Shown one piece after another: positions 21,214 to 31,293 of a stretch of 40,764 nt of DNA (position 1 is the first letter of the stretch; every line of letters begins with the position of its first letter). Both the position numbers and the translations under genes were made by a program. This DNA comes from Limnohabitans sp. DM1 (GTDB lineage: Bacteria; Pseudomonadota; Gammaproteobacteria; Burkholderiales; Burkholderiaceae_C), in contig NZ_CXOO01000013.1 in the NCBI RefSeq assembly GCF_001269385.1, positions 1 through 40,764 on the forward strand, written 5' to 3'. The notes under the pieces are model-generated. The model made no database searches, was not told the origin of the DNA, and saw only the letters and a list, made by a program, of their open reading frames with translations.

Positions 21214-21235
21214 AACCGCCCCGTCAGGGGCGGTT
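21214..21235 (-). terminator. terminator of the aminotransferase gene
   Basis: The perfect nine-base arms AACCGCCCC and GGGGCGGTT enclose a four-base loop. On the minus strand the hairpin is followed by TTTCTTTTT. It lies 34 bases beyond the aminotransferase stop. Confidence 0.85.
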
Positions 21236-21268
21236 GCAAGCCGAATGTCAGTTTCGGAAGGTGTCAAA

Positions 21269-22465
21269 TTAGACAACTTTGGCGATTGAGGCGCACACGT
21301 AGTCGATATTCTTGCTGTTGAGCGCCGCCACGCACATGCGGCCGGTGTCGGTGCCATACACGCCGAACTCGCTGCGCAGACGCACCATCTGGTCTTTGGT
21401 GAGGCCCGAATAGCTGAACATGCCGATCTGGCTGGTGATGAAGCTCATGTCTTGCTGGACGCCTGCAGCTTTGAGGCCGTCGACCAACTTTTGGCGCATG
21501 GCCTTGATGCGCACGCGCATTTCGGCCAATTCGCTTTCCCACTGAGCCCGCAGCTCGGGGTTGTTCAGCACAGCCGCCACCACCGCACCGCCGTGGATGG
21601 GCGGGTTGGAGTAGTTGGTGCGGATGGCGATCTTGAGTTGCGACAGCACGCGTGAGGCTTCTTCCTTGTCAGAGGCCACCACCGACAGGGCACCCACGCG
21701 CTCGCCGTACAGGCTGAAGCTCTTCGAGAAAGAAGTCGACACGAAGATGTTCAGGCCGGCCGCCACAAACTTACCGATCACCGCGCCGTCTTCGGCAATG
21801 CCGTGGCCAAAGCCTTGGTAGGCCATGTCCAGGAATGCGGTCAGGCTCTTGGCCTTGACCATCGCAATGACCTGGTCCCACTGGGCGTCGGTGATGTCGT
21901 AACCCGTGGGGTTGTGGCAGCAGGCGTGCAGCACGACGATGGTGCCGGGCTCGGCCGCGTTCAGGCTGGCCAACATGCCCTCGAAGTTCACACCGCGCTT
22001 GGCCGCGTCGTAGTAGGTGTAGCTCTCGACTTCAAAACCCGCGTTGATGAAGATGGCGCGGTGGTTTTCCCAGCTGGGGTCGGAGATCATGACTTTGGCC
22101 TTGGGGCTGACTTTTTTCAGAAAGTCAGCGCCGATTTTCAGGCCGCCCGTGCCGCCAATGGCCTGCACTGTAGACACACGGCCAGACTTGACCACGTCGG
22201 ATTCAGCACCAAACACCAGCGCCTTGACGGCGTTGTCATAGGCCACGATGCCGTCGATGGGCAGGTAACCACGCGCAGTGGGGGTGGCCATCATGGTTTT
22301 TTCGGCCGCTTGCACGCATTGCAGCAGGGGCAGTTTGCCGTTGTCGTCGAAGTACACGCCCACACCCAGGTTCACTTTGTTGGGGTTGGTGTCGGCGTTG
22401 AATTGCTCGTTCAGACCCAGGATCGGGTCGCGGGGGGCCATTTCGACGGCGGAAAACAGAGACAT
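21269..22465 (-). CDS. tyrB: aromatic-amino-acid/aspartate aminotransferase, class I
   Basis: This is a PLP enzyme for transamination of aromatic amino acids and aspartate with 2-oxoglutarate. It has 398 residues, the usual family length. Asn185 lies in HACCHNPTG, Asp213 in FLDMAYQGFG, and the Schiff-base Lys248 in STSFSKSFSLYGERVG. The substrate-carboxylate Arg lies in the C-terminal GMFSYSGLTKDQMVRLRSEFGVYGTDTGRMCVAAL. It begins MSLFSAVEMAPRDPILGLNEQF, typical of TyrB/AspC. The gene is divergent from uvrB. Aromatic versus aspartate preference cannot be settled by eye. Confidence 0.9.
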   Translation of the reverse strand: MSLFSAVEMAPRDPILGLNEQFNADTNPNKVNLGVGVYFDDNGKLPLLQCVQAAEKTMMATPTARGYLPIDGIVAYDNAVKALVFGAESDVVKSGRVSTVQAIGGTGGLKIGADFLKKVSPKAKVMISDPSWENHRAIFINAGFEVESYTYYDAAKRGVNFEGMLASLNAAEPGTIVVLHACCHNPTGYDITDAQWDQVIAMVKAKSLTAFLDMAYQGFGHGIAEDGAVIGKFVAAGLNIFVSTSFSKSFSLYGERVGALSVVASDKEEASRVLSQLKIAIRTNYSNPPIHGGAVVAAVLNNPELRAQWESELAEMRVRIKAMRQKLVDGLKAAGVQQDMSFITSQIGMFSYSGLTKDQMVRLRSEFGVYGTDTGRMCVAALNSKNIDYVCASIAKVV

Positions 22466-22584
22466 GGAAAGTCCTTGGATTGTGTTCAGTGGTGGCAGAA
22501 AACCCGTTCCTCGGTTAGGCTTTCGGGTTGTCCCTTATTTTAACGGCCCCCGCCGTCTGGTTTGGCCAGGCGGTCCCTACAAAG

Positions 22585-24711
22585 ATGTCCACCGTGCCCG
22601 AAGCCTCCGTTGTTGAAGTTGTGTCTGATGCGGACAAGTACGCTGAGGGAAAGTTCATCAGCTACCCGGGCTCCCCGTTTGAGCTCTACCAGCCTTACCC
22701 GCCCGCAGGCGACCAGCCCGTGGCCATTGAGCAACTGGTCGAAGGCGTGCACGACGGCGAGGTTTTTCAGACCCTGCTGGGTGTGACCGGTTCGGGCAAG
22801 ACCTTCACCATGGCCAATGTGATCGCCCAGCTGGGGCGGCCCGCCATCGTGTTTGCGCCCAACAAAACATTGGCCGCGCAGCTGTACAGCGAGTTCCGGG
22901 AGTTCTTTCCCAAGAACGCGGTGGAGTATTTCGTCAGCTACTACGACTATTACCAGCCCGAGGCCTATGTGCCCCAGCGGGACCTGTTCATTGAAAAAGA
23001 CAGCGCGATCAACGAGCACATCGAGCAGATGCGGCTGTCTTGCACCAAAAGCATCATGGAGCGTCGCGATGTGGTGATCGTGGCCACGGTGTCGGCCATC
23101 TACGGCATTGGTGAGCCCGAGAGCTACCACCGCATGATCATGACGCTGCGCACGGGCGACAAGCTGGGCCAGCGTGACGTGATTGCGCAGCTGATCCGCA
23201 TGCAATACCAGCGCAATGACATGGAGTTTTCACGCGGCAAGTTCCGGGTACGCGGCGACACGATCGACGTGTTCCCGGCAGAACACTCGGAGTTGGCCAT
23301 CCGCATTGAGTTGTTCGACGACGAGATCGAAAGCCTGCAGCTGTTTGATCCACTCACCGGCCGCATACGCCAGAAGATCCCGCGTTTCACGGTCTATCCA
23401 TCTAGCCATTACGTCACGCCCCGCGACAAGGTCTTGGCGGCGGTGGAGACTATCAAGGTCGAGCTGGCCCAACGCCTGAAAGAACTGGTAGGCATGGGCA
23501 AATTGGTTGAGGCGCAGCGCCTGGAGCAACGCACCCGTTTTGATCTGGAAATGCTGTCCGAAGTGGGTCACTGCAAAGGCATCGAGAACTACACCCGCCA
23601 TTTGTCGGGCGCGGCCCCCGGCGACCCGCCCAGCACCCTGACCGACTACATGCCACCCGACGCCATCATGTTTCTGGACGAAAGCCACCAGATGATTGGC
23701 CAGCTCAACGCCATGTACAACGGCGATAAGGCCCGCAAGACCACGCTGGTCGAATACGGTTTTCGCCTGCCCAGCGCGCTGGACAACCGCCCGCTCAAGT
23801 TCGAAGAGTTTGAAAAGCGCATGCGCCAATGCATCTTCGTCTCGGCCACTCCCGCTGATTATGAAAAGACGCATTCGGGCAAAGTGGTCGAGCAGGTGGT
23901 GCGCCCCACGGGCCTGGTGGACCCGCAGGTCGAGGTCCGCCCCGCCACGCACCAAGTGGACGATGTGCTGCAGGAAATCCGCATTCGGGTCGAAAAGCAC
24001 GAGCGCGTGCTGATCACCACCCTCACCAAACGCATGGCCGAGCAGCTGACCGATTACCTGAGCGACAACGGTGTGAAGGTGCGCTATTTACACAGCGACG
24101 TGGACACGGTGGAGCGGGTCGAAATTTTGCGGGACCTGCGCCTGGGCGCTTTTGATGTGCTGGTGGGCATCAACTTGCTGCGCGAGGGCTTGGATATTCC
24201 CGAGGTGTCGCTGGTCGCTATTTTGGATGCCGACAAAGAAGGTTTCTTGCGTGCCGAGCGCAGCCTGATCCAGACCATTGGCCGCGCAGCGCGCAACCTG
24301 AACGGCCGGGCGATTTTGTACGCCGACCGCATCACCGAGTCCATGAAAAAAGCCATGGGCGAGACCGAGCGCAGGCGCATCAAACAATTGGCGCACAACG
24401 AGGCCATGGGCATCACGCCCAAGAGCATTGTGAAAAAGGTCAAAGACCTGATCGACGGCGTGTATAGCGAAAAATCGGGCAAGGAAGCCGAACGCCTGGA
24501 ACAAGCGGCCATGCAAAAGGCCAAGGTCGAGGACATGAGCGAGAAAGACATCGCCCGCGCCATCAAGCAGCTGGAAAAGCAGATGATGGAGCACGCCCGC
24601 AATCTGGAGTTCGAAAAAGCCGCCCAGGTGCGAGACCAGTTGACCATCCTGAAAGAGCAGGCGTTTGGGGCGACAGGCGGCGACCACATCGTGCCGCTGA
24701 TCCGGGCTTAA
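22585..24711 (+). CDS. uvrB: excinuclease ABC subunit B
   Basis: UvrB is the damage-verifying helicase-like subunit of nucleotide excision repair. The protein has 708 residues. The Walker A motif GVTGSGKT is at 66-73, the beta-hairpin [12 protein letters not shown] follows, then LDESH (motif II), [17 protein letters not shown], and QTIGRAARN (motif VI). The C-terminal UVR motif ([27 protein letters not shown]) contacts UvrC. The frame is open to 22528, but ATG 22585 gives the usual N-terminus, about 30 residues before the conserved [11 protein letters not shown]. No LexA box was recognised in the 119-base space to the aminotransferase. Confidence 0.95.
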   Translation: MSTVPEASVVEVVSDADKYAEGKFISYPGSPFELYQPYPPAGDQPVAIEQLVEGVHDGEVFQTLLGVTGSGKTFTMANVIAQLGRPAIVFAPNKTLAAQLYSEFREFFPKNAVEYFVSYYDYYQPEAYVPQRDLFIEKDSAINEHIEQMRLSCTKSIMERRDVVIVATVSAIYGIGEPESYHRMIMTLRTGDKLGQRDVIAQLIRMQYQRNDMEFSRGKFRVRGDTIDVFPAEHSELAIRIELFDDEIESLQLFDPLTGRIRQKIPRFTVYPSSHYVTPRDKVLAAVETIKVELAQRLKELVGMGKLVEAQRLEQRTRFDLEMLSEVGHCKGIENYTRHLSGAAPGDPPSTLTDYMPPDAIMFLDESHQMIGQLNAMYNGDKARKTTLVEYGFRLPSALDNRPLKFEEFEKRMRQCIFVSATPADYEKTHSGKVVEQVVRPTGLVDPQVEVRPATHQVDDVLQEIRIRVEKHERVLITTLTKRMAEQLTDYLSDNGVKVRYLHSDVDTVERVEILRDLRLGAFDVLVGINLLREGLDIPEVSLVAILDADKEGFLRAERSLIQTIGRAARNLNGRAILYADRITESMKKAMGETERRRIKQLAHNEAMGITPKSIVKKVKDLIDGVYSEKSGKEAERLEQAAMQKAKVEDMSEKDIARAIKQLEKQMMEHARNLEFEKAAQVRDQLTILKEQAFGATGGDHIVPLIRA

Positions 24712-24761
24712 GAACTCAGTGAATGACCCTATAACCCGAGTGTTTTGATCGGGATTGGTTT

Positions 24762-24786
24762 ATACTTGACTTGTTTAGTCGGGAAC
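24762..24786. promoter_or_regulatory. type 1 IscR-binding site over the isc promoter
   Basis: The 25-base stretch has the layout of the Escherichia coli type 1 IscR site. ATAC-TT-GACT on the left and AGTC-GGG on the right flank a five-base centre, with about 21 of 25 positions compatible with the published consensus. TATACT at 24761-24766 can serve as the -10 element and overlaps the site, so bound 2Fe-2S IscR would block polymerase. Directly upstream CCCGA (24735-24739) and TCGGG (24749-24753) form another small inverted repeat. Confidence 0.7.
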
Positions 24787-24799
24787 CCGCTTCGGCGGG
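24786..24799 (+). other. UUCG-tetraloop hairpin in the iscR leader
   Basis: CCCGC, TTCG and GCGGG form a very stable small hairpin in the predicted 5' leader, 37 bases before the iscR start codon. It adjoins the IscR site. It might stabilise the transcript; no riboswitch fold is visible. Confidence 0.5.
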
Positions 24800-24836
24800 G
24801 CCAAGACCAAGCCCCCACCCACTTCAGGAGTCTGCC

Positions 24837-25373
24837 ATGCGTTTAACCACCAAAGGCCGTTTCGCCGTCACCGCCATGATCGACTTGGCCTTGCGCCAAG
24901 ACGCCGGCCCCGTGACTTTGGCCGCCATCAGCCAGCGCCAACAGATTTCACTGTCTTATCTGGAGCAGTTGTTTGGCAAGCTGCGCCGCCACAACCTGGT
25001 TGAGTCCACCCGTGGCCCCGGCGGAGGCTACACCCTAGGCCGCAAATCGACCGACATCACCGTGGCCGACATCATCTTGTCAGTCGATGAGCCCATCGAC
25101 GCCACCCACTGCGGCGGCAAGGAAAACTGCAACGGCGGCGATGGCCGCTGCATGACGCACGACCTGTGGGCTTCGCTGAATTCCAAAATGGTCGAGTTTC
25201 TCGACTCCGTGTCCCTGCAAAAGCTGGTGGACGACCAACTGGCCAAAGGCCTGGTGGTCGAAAACAAACCCAGCATCAAGCGTGCGATTGCCCCGATGCC
25301 GATGAGCCAACCCATCCGCCTGACCGGCCCCAATTCTGTGTTCGACCTGGGCAACGTGTTTGCCAAATCCTGA
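24837..25373 (+). CDS. iscR: Fe-S cluster-responsive transcriptional regulator IscR
   Basis: IscR is an Rrf2-family repressor that carries a 2Fe-2S cluster and controls the isc operon. The protein has 178 residues. The winged helix covers about 1-80 (MRLTTKGRFAVTAMIDLAL; ISLSYLEQLFGKLRRHNLVESTRGPGGGYTLGR). The cluster ligands are Cys92, Cys98 and Cys105 with His108 in CMTHDLW. ATG 24837 is chosen over the longer frame because AGGAG precedes it and MRLTTKGRFAV is the conserved start. A matching IscR site lies upstream, indicating autoregulation. Confidence 0.95.
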   Translation: MRLTTKGRFAVTAMIDLALRQDAGPVTLAAISQRQQISLSYLEQLFGKLRRHNLVESTRGPGGGYTLGRKSTDITVADIILSVDEPIDATHCGGKENCNGGDGRCMTHDLWASLNSKMVEFLDSVSLQKLVDDQLAKGLVVENKPSIKRAIAPMPMSQPIRLTGPNSVFDLGNVFAKS

Positions 25374-25392
25374 TTGAAAAGAAGACCCGACC

Positions 25393-26610
25393 ATGACCAC
25401 GCCCCACTTCCCCATTTACCTTGACTACGGCGCGACCAACCCTTGTGATCCCCGCGTGGTGGACGCCATCATCCCCTGGTTGCGCGAGCACTTTGGCAAC
25501 CCCGCATCCCGCAGCCACGCCTGGGGCTGGGAAGCCGAAGCCGCCGTTGAAACCGCCCGCGAGCAAGTGGCCGACCTGATCGGTGCCGACCCGCGCGAAA
25601 TCGTCTGGACCAGCGGCGCGACCGAATCCAACAACCTCGCCATCAAGGGCGCAGCGCATTTCTACAAGTCACGCGGCAAGCACCTGATCACCGTCAAGAC
25701 CGAGCACAAAGCAGTGCTCGACACCATGCGCGAGCTCGAGCGTCAGGGTTTTGAAGTCACCTACCTCGATGTGCAGGCCGATGGCTTGCTCAACATGGAC
25801 GCGCTCAAGGCCGCGATTCGCCCCGACACCATCCTGATCAGCGTGATGTTCGTGAACAACGAAATCGGCGTGATCCAAGACGTGACCGCGATTGGCAACC
25901 TGTGCCGCGAAAAAGGCATCATCTTCCACGTCGATGCGGCCCAAGCCACGGGCAAGGTCGAGATCGACATGACCCAGCTGCCCATCGATTTGATGAGCCT
26001 GGCCTCGCACAAAACCTATGGCCCCAAAGGCATCGGCGCTTTGTATGTGCGCCGCAAGCCCCGCATTCGCCTCGAAGCGCAAATGCACGGCGGCGGTCAC
26101 GAGCGCGGCATGCGCTCGGGCACCTTGCCCACCCACCAGTGCGTGGGCATGGGCGAAGCGTTCCGCATTGCCAAACTGGAAATGGCTCAAGACAACGCCA
26201 AAGCGCGTGCGCTACACGACCGTTTGATCAACGGCCTGAGCGACATGGAGCAGGTGTTTTTGAACGGCCACGCCACGCAGCGCGTGCCGCACAACATCAA
26301 CATGAGCTTCAACTTTGTTGAAGGCGAGTCGCTCATCATGGGCATCAAGGGCTTGGCGGTGTCGTCCGGTTCTGCCTGCACCTCGGCCAGCCTGGAGCCC
26401 AGCTATGTGCTGCGTGCCCTGGGCCGCAGCGACGAGCTGGCCCACAGCAGCCTGCGCATGACGATTGGCCGCTGGACCACCGAAGAAGACATCGACTACG
26501 CGATCCAGACCATCCGTGAGAATGTGGCCAAGCTGCGTGACTTGAGTCCCCTTTGGGAAATGCACAAAGACGGCATCGATCTGAGCACCATCCAGTGGGC
26601 GGCCCACTGA
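25393..26610 (+). CDS. iscS: cysteine desulfurase IscS
   Basis: IscS is a PLP enzyme that takes sulfur from L-cysteine for Fe-S assembly on IscU and for tRNA thiolation. It has 405 residues. The PLP lysine is Lys207 in [12 protein letters not shown], and the persulfide cysteine is Cys329 in [15 protein letters not shown], matching Lys206 and Cys328 of E. coli. The N-terminus reads [14 protein letters not shown] where most homologues have YLDYSATTPVDPRV, a small variation near the PLP pocket. It follows iscR by 19 bases. Confidence 0.96.
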   Translation: MTTPHFPIYLDYGATNPCDPRVVDAIIPWLREHFGNPASRSHAWGWEAEAAVETAREQVADLIGADPREIVWTSGATESNNLAIKGAAHFYKSRGKHLITVKTEHKAVLDTMRELERQGFEVTYLDVQADGLLNMDALKAAIRPDTILISVMFVNNEIGVIQDVTAIGNLCREKGIIFHVDAAQATGKVEIDMTQLPIDLMSLASHKTYGPKGIGALYVRRKPRIRLEAQMHGGGHERGMRSGTLPTHQCVGMGEAFRIAKLEMAQDNAKARALHDRLINGLSDMEQVFLNGHATQRVPHNINMSFNFVEGESLIMGIKGLAVSSGSACTSASLEPSYVLRALGRSDELAHSSLRMTIGRWTTEEDIDYAIQTIRENVAKLRDLSPLWEMHKDGIDLSTIQWAAH

Positions 26611-26642
26611 GTTCACACTGACCTGAATACGGAGAAAACACC

Positions 26643-27029
26643 ATGGCATATTCTGAAAAAGTGGTTGACCACTACGAAAACCCCCGCAACGTCGGCTCTT
26701 TTGACAAGGGCGACGACAGCGTGGGCACCGGCATGGTCGGTGCACCGGCTTGCGGCGACGTGATGAAGCTGCAGATCAAGGTCAACCCAACAACCGGCGT
26801 GATCGAAGACGCACGTTTCAAAACCTACGGTTGCGGCTCGGCCATCGCTTCCAGCTCACTCGTGACCGAGTGGGTCAAGGGCAAGACGCTGGACGAAGCA
26901 GCGGCCCTGAAGAACAGCCAAATTGCCGAAGAGCTGGCGCTGCCCCCCGTCAAAATCCACTGCTCCATCTTGGCCGAAGACGCCATCAAGGCGGCTGTGG
27001 ACGACTACAAAAAGAAACACCTGAACTGA
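26643..27029 (+). CDS. iscU: Fe-S cluster assembly scaffold IscU
   Basis: IscU is the scaffold on which 2Fe-2S clusters are built from IscS sulfur. It has 128 residues. The three cluster cysteines Cys37, Cys64 and Cys107, Asp39 and His106 are present. The HscA recognition sequence LPPVK is at 100-104. GGAG lies 8 bases before ATG 26643. It is the third gene of the operon, and iscA begins 1 base after its stop. Confidence 0.97.
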   Translation: MAYSEKVVDHYENPRNVGSFDKGDDSVGTGMVGAPACGDVMKLQIKVNPTTGVIEDARFKTYGCGSAIASSSLVTEWVKGKTLDEAAALKNSQIAEELALPPVKIHCSILAEDAIKAAVDDYKKKHLN

Positions 27030-27030
27030 C

Positions 27031-27354
27031 ATGGCCATCTCACTGTCTGCTGCCGCAGCTCGGCATGTGACCCGGTACCTGGCCAAGCGTGGCTCGGGTG
27101 TCGGTGTGCGCCTGGGGGTCAAGACCACGGGATGCTCGGGCCTGGCCTACAAGCTCGAATACGTGGACGAGATTGCGCCGGAAGACGTGGTCTTTGAAGG
27201 CCACGGCGTCAAGGTGCTGGTGGACCCGAAAAGCCTGGCCTACATCGATGGCACCGAGCTCGACTTCGTGCGCGAAGGCCTGAACGAGGGCTTTCGCTTC
27301 AACAACCCCAACGAGCGTGACCGCTGCGGTTGCGGTGAGTCGTTTCGCGTTTAA
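27031..27354 (+). CDS. iscA: A-type Fe-S carrier IscA
   Basis: IscA is an A-type carrier that passes clusters to apo-proteins. It has 107 residues with the three invariant cysteines Cys35 (TTGCSG), Cys99 and Cys101 (CGCGESF). The start overlaps closely with iscU, so translation is likely coupled. Confidence 0.96.
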   Translation: MAISLSAAAARHVTRYLAKRGSGVGVRLGVKTTGCSGLAYKLEYVDEIAPEDVVFEGHGVKVLVDPKSLAYIDGTELDFVREGLNEGFRFNNPNERDRCGCGESFRV

Positions 27355-27381
27355 GCCGCGTTTGAAGTCGACTGTGAGTTT

Positions 27382-27906
27382 TTGCGTGTGATCTCGCTGC
27401 AAGCCAACGACTTCGAGCTGTTTGACGTGCCAGCGCGCTTCGCGCAGGACCGCGCACAGCTCGACGCCCGTTGGAAAGCCCTGCAGCGCGAAGCCCACCC
27501 TGACCGTTTTGCCGCCGAAGGCGCCGCCGCCCAGCGCGTGGCCATGCAGTGGTCGGTGCGCATCAACGAGGCGTATCAAAGGCTCAAAGACCCGCTCAAA
27601 CGCGCCGCCTATTTGTGCGAGCTGCGTGGCGCGCCAGTGCAAGCCGAAAACAACACCGCCATGCCTGCAGCGTTCCTCATGCAGCAGATGGAGTGGCGTG
27701 AAAACCTCGACGACACCGAATCCGCTCAAGGATTGGAAGCGCTGGCGGATGAAGTGTCTGCCGAGCAGCGCCGTGTGCAGCAAGAACTGGCCCGCTTGCT
27801 CGACGAGGTGCAAGACCCTCTGCAAGCCGTGGGGCAGGTGAGGGCGCTGATGTTCATCGAGCGCTTCACGCAAGAAGTGAACGCTAAACTCGACCGATTG
27901 ACATGA
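27382..27906 (+). CDS. hscB: J-domain co-chaperone HscB
   Basis: HscB delivers IscU to HscA and stimulates its ATPase. It has up to 174 residues. The J-domain covers about 1-80 with HPD at 39-41 (REAHPDRF). The C-terminal three-helix domain that binds IscU covers about 95-174. The start is uncertain: TTG 27382 and GTG 27388 are both possible and no ATG is available. GTG 27388 (then [11 protein letters not shown]) fits the family better. No strong ribosome-binding site is visible, which may keep its level low. Confidence 0.93.
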   Translation: MRVISLQANDFELFDVPARFAQDRAQLDARWKALQREAHPDRFAAEGAAAQRVAMQWSVRINEAYQRLKDPLKRAAYLCELRGAPVQAENNTAMPAAFLMQQMEWRENLDDTESAQGLEALADEVSAEQRRVQQELARLLDEVQDPLQAVGQVRALMFIERFTQEVNAKLDRLT

Positions 27907-27922
27907 ATTTTCCCGATTGACC

Positions 27923-29800
27923 ATGGCCTTACTGCAGATTTCCGAACCGGGCCAGTCGCCCGACCCGCACCAACGCCGCATCGCGGTGGGCATTGACCTG
28001 GGCACCACGCATTCGCTGGTGGCTTCGGTGCGCAGCGGCGTGGCCGAGTGCTTGCCCGACGACGATGGCCGGGTGATCCTGCCTTCTGTCGTGCGCTTCA
28101 TGCCGGGCCAAGGCCGCCAGATCGGTTTCGACGCCGTGCACTCTGCTGCGTCCGACCCGGTCAACACCATCGCCTCGGTCAAGCGCTTCATGGGCCGTGG
28201 CCTGAACGACATCGCCGACCGCAGCAAGCTGCCGTATGAGTTCACCGCCAGCGAAGGCACAGCGAAGGGTGGCATGCTCAGCATCCAGACGGTGCAAGGC
28301 CCCAAGTCGCCCGTGGAGGTGAGTGCCGAGATTTTGGCCACCCTGCGTTACCGCGCCGAAGACACCTTCAACGACGACCTTTACGGCGCCGTCATCACCG
28401 TGCCCGCCTACTTTGACGACGCCCAGCGCCAGGCCACCAAAGACGCCGCGCAATTGGCTGGCCTGAATGTGCTGCGCCTGATCAACGAACCCACGGCTGC
28501 CGCGATTGCCTATGGCCTCGACAACGCGAGCGAAGGCGTTTACGCCGTGTTCGATTTGGGCGGCGGCACCTTCGATATTTCGATCCTGCGCCTCACGCAA
28601 GGCGTGTTCGAAGTGCTGTCCACAGGTGGCGATTCGGCCCTGGGCGGCGACGATTACGACCAGGCCTTGGCCGACTTCGCGATGGCTCAGCAGCCTGGCT
28701 TGCAAGCCGCCACGGCCGAAGACAAAACACGGCTCAAAGCAGCGGCCCGTGCGGCCAAAGAAGCCTTGACCAGCGCAGACTCGGCCAGCCTGAATGTGGC
28801 CCTGTCCACTGGCGCTTTGTCGGTGCAGCTCAGCCGCGCTGATTTCGAGCAAGCCACCCAAGCCCTGACGGCCCGCTGCGTCACCGCCGTGCGCAAAGCC
28901 CTGCGCGATGCGCAGCTGTCCAAAGACGATGTGCAAGGCGTGGTCATGGTGGGCGGCTCCACCCGCATGCCGCAAATCCAGCAGGCTGTGGCTGACTTTT
29001 TTGGTCAAGCCCCGCTCAACAACCTCAACCCCGACGAAGTCGTCGCTTTGGGCGCGGCCATCCAGGCCAACCAGCTGGCGGGCAACAACGCCGCAGGCGA
29101 GTTGTTGTTGCTCGACGTGATTCCACTGTCGTTGGGCATCGAGACCATGGGCGGTCTGGTGGAGCGCATCATCCCGCGTAACCAGACCATCCCCACCGCC
29201 ATGGCGCAAGACTTCACCACTTACCAAGACGGCCAGACGGCCCTCGCGTTGCATGTGGTGCAGGGCGAGCGCGACCTGGTGCAAGACTGCCGCAGCCTGG
29301 CCCGCTTTGAGCTGCGTGGCATCCCGCCCATGGCCGCTGGTGCCGCCCGCATCCGCGTCACCTTCACGGTGGATGCCGATGGTCTGCTGAACGTGGGTGC
29401 CAAAGAACAAATCAGCGGTGTAGAGGCGCGCATCGACGTCAAGCCCTCGTATGGCCTGAGCGACGACCAAATCGCCACCATGCTGCAAGAAAGCTTCACC
29501 ACTGCGCAAGCCGACATGAAGGCGCGTGCCTTGGTCGAGGCGCGTGTGGACGCCGACCGCATGCTGCTGGCCACCCGCAGCGCCTTGGCAGCCGACGGCG
29601 ATTTGCTGCAAGCGTCAGAGCGCAGCGCCATCGACGCACTCATGGCCACATTGCAAGCCGCCGTGCAAACCGAACAAGACGCCAAGGCGCTGGAAGACTG
29701 CACCCAGGCATTGGCCAAAGGCACCGAAGCCTTTGCCGCTGAGCGCATGAACCACAGCATCCAGAAAGCCCTGGCCGGTCAAAACATCCAGGCCTTGTAA
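27923..29800 (+). CDS. hscA: Hsp70-type chaperone HscA
   Basis: HscA is a specialised Hsp70 that binds LPPVK of IscU and drives cluster transfer. It has 625 residues. The ATPase domain has [24 protein letters not shown] and [14 protein letters not shown]. The substrate-binding domain runs from about 390 ([23 protein letters not shown]) to the helical lid. I prefer ATG 27923 to the TTG six bases earlier. It lies 16 bases after hscB. Confidence 0.96.
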   Translation: MALLQISEPGQSPDPHQRRIAVGIDLGTTHSLVASVRSGVAECLPDDDGRVILPSVVRFMPGQGRQIGFDAVHSAASDPVNTIASVKRFMGRGLNDIADRSKLPYEFTASEGTAKGGMLSIQTVQGPKSPVEVSAEILATLRYRAEDTFNDDLYGAVITVPAYFDDAQRQATKDAAQLAGLNVLRLINEPTAAAIAYGLDNASEGVYAVFDLGGGTFDISILRLTQGVFEVLSTGGDSALGGDDYDQALADFAMAQQPGLQAATAEDKTRLKAAARAAKEALTSADSASLNVALSTGALSVQLSRADFEQATQALTARCVTAVRKALRDAQLSKDDVQGVVMVGGSTRMPQIQQAVADFFGQAPLNNLNPDEVVALGAAIQANQLAGNNAAGELLLLDVIPLSLGIETMGGLVERIIPRNQTIPTAMAQDFTTYQDGQTALALHVVQGERDLVQDCRSLARFELRGIPPMAAGAARIRVTFTVDADGLLNVGAKEQISGVEARIDVKPSYGLSDDQIATMLQESFTTAQADMKARALVEARVDADRMLLATRSALAADGDLLQASERSAIDALMATLQAAVQTEQDAKALEDCTQALAKGTEAFAAERMNHSIQKALAGQNIQAL

Positions 29801-29833
29801 AAGCCCGACCTGCCCTGAATTGAGAAGACTCTT

Positions 29834-30172
29834 ATGCCCGTCATCAAAATCCTGCCCCACGCTGAGTATTGCCCCCAAGGTGCCGAGATCACCGCGCCTT
29901 CGGGCACCAGCATCTGCGAAGCGCTGCTCGACAACCACATCAACATCGAGCACGCCTGCGACATGAGCGCAGCCTGTACCACTTGCCATGTGGTGGTGCG
30001 CGAAGGCTTCAAGACGCTCAACGAGATGGAAGAAACCGAGGAAGACCTGCTCGATCGCGCCTGGGGCCTGGAGCCCAATTCGCGCCTGAGCTGCCAGGCC
30101 TTTGTGGCCAAGAGCGATCTGGTCATCGAGATCCCGCGCTACACCATCAACCACGCCAAAGAACTGCACTGA
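29834..30172 (+). CDS. fdx: isc-type 2Fe-2S ferredoxin
   Basis: This adrenodoxin-type ferredoxin supplies electrons for cluster assembly. It has 112 residues with ligands Cys42, Cys48, Cys51 and Cys87 in HACDMSAACTTCH and LSCQAF. It closes the isc operon. No iscX follows; instead dnaQ begins 16 bases after its stop. Confidence 0.96.
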   Translation: MPVIKILPHAEYCPQGAEITAPSGTSICEALLDNHINIEHACDMSAACTTCHVVVREGFKTLNEMEETEEDLLDRAWGLEPNSRLSCQAFVAKSDLVIEIPRYTINHAKELH

Positions 30173-30188
30173 GCCGGAGCTGCAAGCC

Positions 30189-30902
30189 ATGCGTCAAATC
30201 GTTCTGGACACCGAAACCACCGGCCTGTCGGCCGAAGGTGGTGACCGCATCATCGAGCTCGGTTGTGTGGAGCTGTACGCCCGCAAGCTCACGGGCAACA
30301 ACTTGCATTTCTATTTCAACCCCGAGCGCGACAGCCACGAAGACGCCCTCAAGGTGCACGGCATCAGCAACGAGTTTTTGCGCGACAAGCCCAAGTTTGC
30401 ACAGCTGGCCGATGAAATTCTGGATTACCTGGCCGATGCGGAACTGATCATCCACAACGCGGCTTTTGACATCGGCTTTCTGAACAAGGAACTCGAACGC
30501 GTTGGCAAAAAGCCTTTGAAGGCCTATGTCAGCGGCGTGATCGACACCTTGGCCATGGCCAAGGAAATGTTCCCCGGCAAGCGCAACAGCCTCGACTCGC
30601 TGTGTGACCGCCTCGAAGTCGACAACTCCGGGCGCACACTGCACGGCGCTTTGCTCGACGCCGAGTTGCTGGCCGATGTCTACATCAACATGACCCGTGG
30701 GCAAGAGGCCTTGCTGATGGATGTTGGGGACAGTACGCCCAACGATGCTCAGCAAGTGATGGTTCAAGTCGACTTGACCACCTTTGTATTGCCCGTATTG
30801 CCCGCCAATGCCCAAGAGCTGGCGGCGCATGATGAGGTGCTTGCCCAGTTGGACAAGTCCAGTGGGGGCAAGACTGTTTGGCGACAATTGGCCTGCGCCT
30901 GA
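30189..30902 (+). CDS. dnaQ: DNA polymerase III epsilon subunit (3'-5' exonuclease)
   Basis: DnaQ is the proofreading subunit of the replicative polymerase. It has 237 residues. Exo I DTETTG holds Asp7 and Glu9, Exo II is HNAAFDIGFLN, and Exo III is HGALLDAELLADVY. A C-terminal segment from about 180 would bind the polymerase subunit. I chose ATG 30189 because the longer frame overlaps fdx and adds an unrelated N-terminus. It follows fdx by 16 bases and may share isc transcripts. An inverted repeat (CCTGAAAAT at 30898, ATTTTTCAGG at 30915) spans the stop but has no T run. Confidence 0.95.
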   Translation: MRQIVLDTETTGLSAEGGDRIIELGCVELYARKLTGNNLHFYFNPERDSHEDALKVHGISNEFLRDKPKFAQLADEILDYLADAELIIHNAAFDIGFLNKELERVGKKPLKAYVSGVIDTLAMAKEMFPGKRNSLDSLCDRLEVDNSGRTLHGALLDAELLADVYINMTRGQEALLMDVGDSTPNDAQQVMVQVDLTTFVLPVLPANAQELAAHDEVLAQLDKSSGGKTVWRQLACA

Positions 30903-30985
30903 AAATTGCTTCAAATTTTTCAGGCAGGCCCCAAAGAGCGTAAATTTTCATGCCATAATTGAGGTCTTCGCTGCAACGCAGTGAG

Positions 30986-31060
30986 GGGCGATTAGCTCAG
31001 CGGTAGAGCACTGCATTCACACTGCAGGGGTCACATGTTCGATCCATGTATCGCCCACCA
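30986..31060 (+). tRNA. tRNA-Val (anticodon CAC)
   Basis: A full cloverleaf is visible. The acceptor GGGCGAT pairs with ATCGCCC (31050-31056). The D stem is GCTC/GAGC, the anticodon stem CTGCA/TGCAG has loop TTCACAC with anticodon CAC at 31018-31020, and the T arm is ACATG/CATGT with TTCGATC. The CCA end is encoded. CATAAT at 30954 may be the -10 of its promoter. Confidence 0.97.
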
Positions 31061-31077
31061 AAACAAGCCTCAAAAAT

Positions 31078-31109
31078 GCACTTAGCGGAAACGCTAGGTG
31101 CTTTTTTTT
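31078..31109 (+). terminator. terminator after tRNA-Val
   Basis: Ten-base arms GCACTTAGCG and CGCTAGGTGC (one G-T pair) enclose the loop GAAA and are followed by eight T. It lies 18 bases after the tRNA. Confidence 0.9.
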
Positions 31110-31293
31110 CGCCTTGTGGTTCCAATAGAAGCGCTGGCTGCAAAGCGGATCCTCCTCAGTGCTTGACGACGACGCCCTTGGATGAACGGACTCAACGCAA
31201 CCATGAACGAATCGCCTGCACCCTTGTCCAACTGAAATGCCTGTCCTTTCACGGACAGATCCAATGAGCCTGCGACCTACGAGGAAGAATTTC

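Noticed and set aside
27929..29611. Minus-strand open frame of 560 codons opposite hscA
   Set aside because: This is the same shadow effect; HscA is unmistakable on the plus strand.
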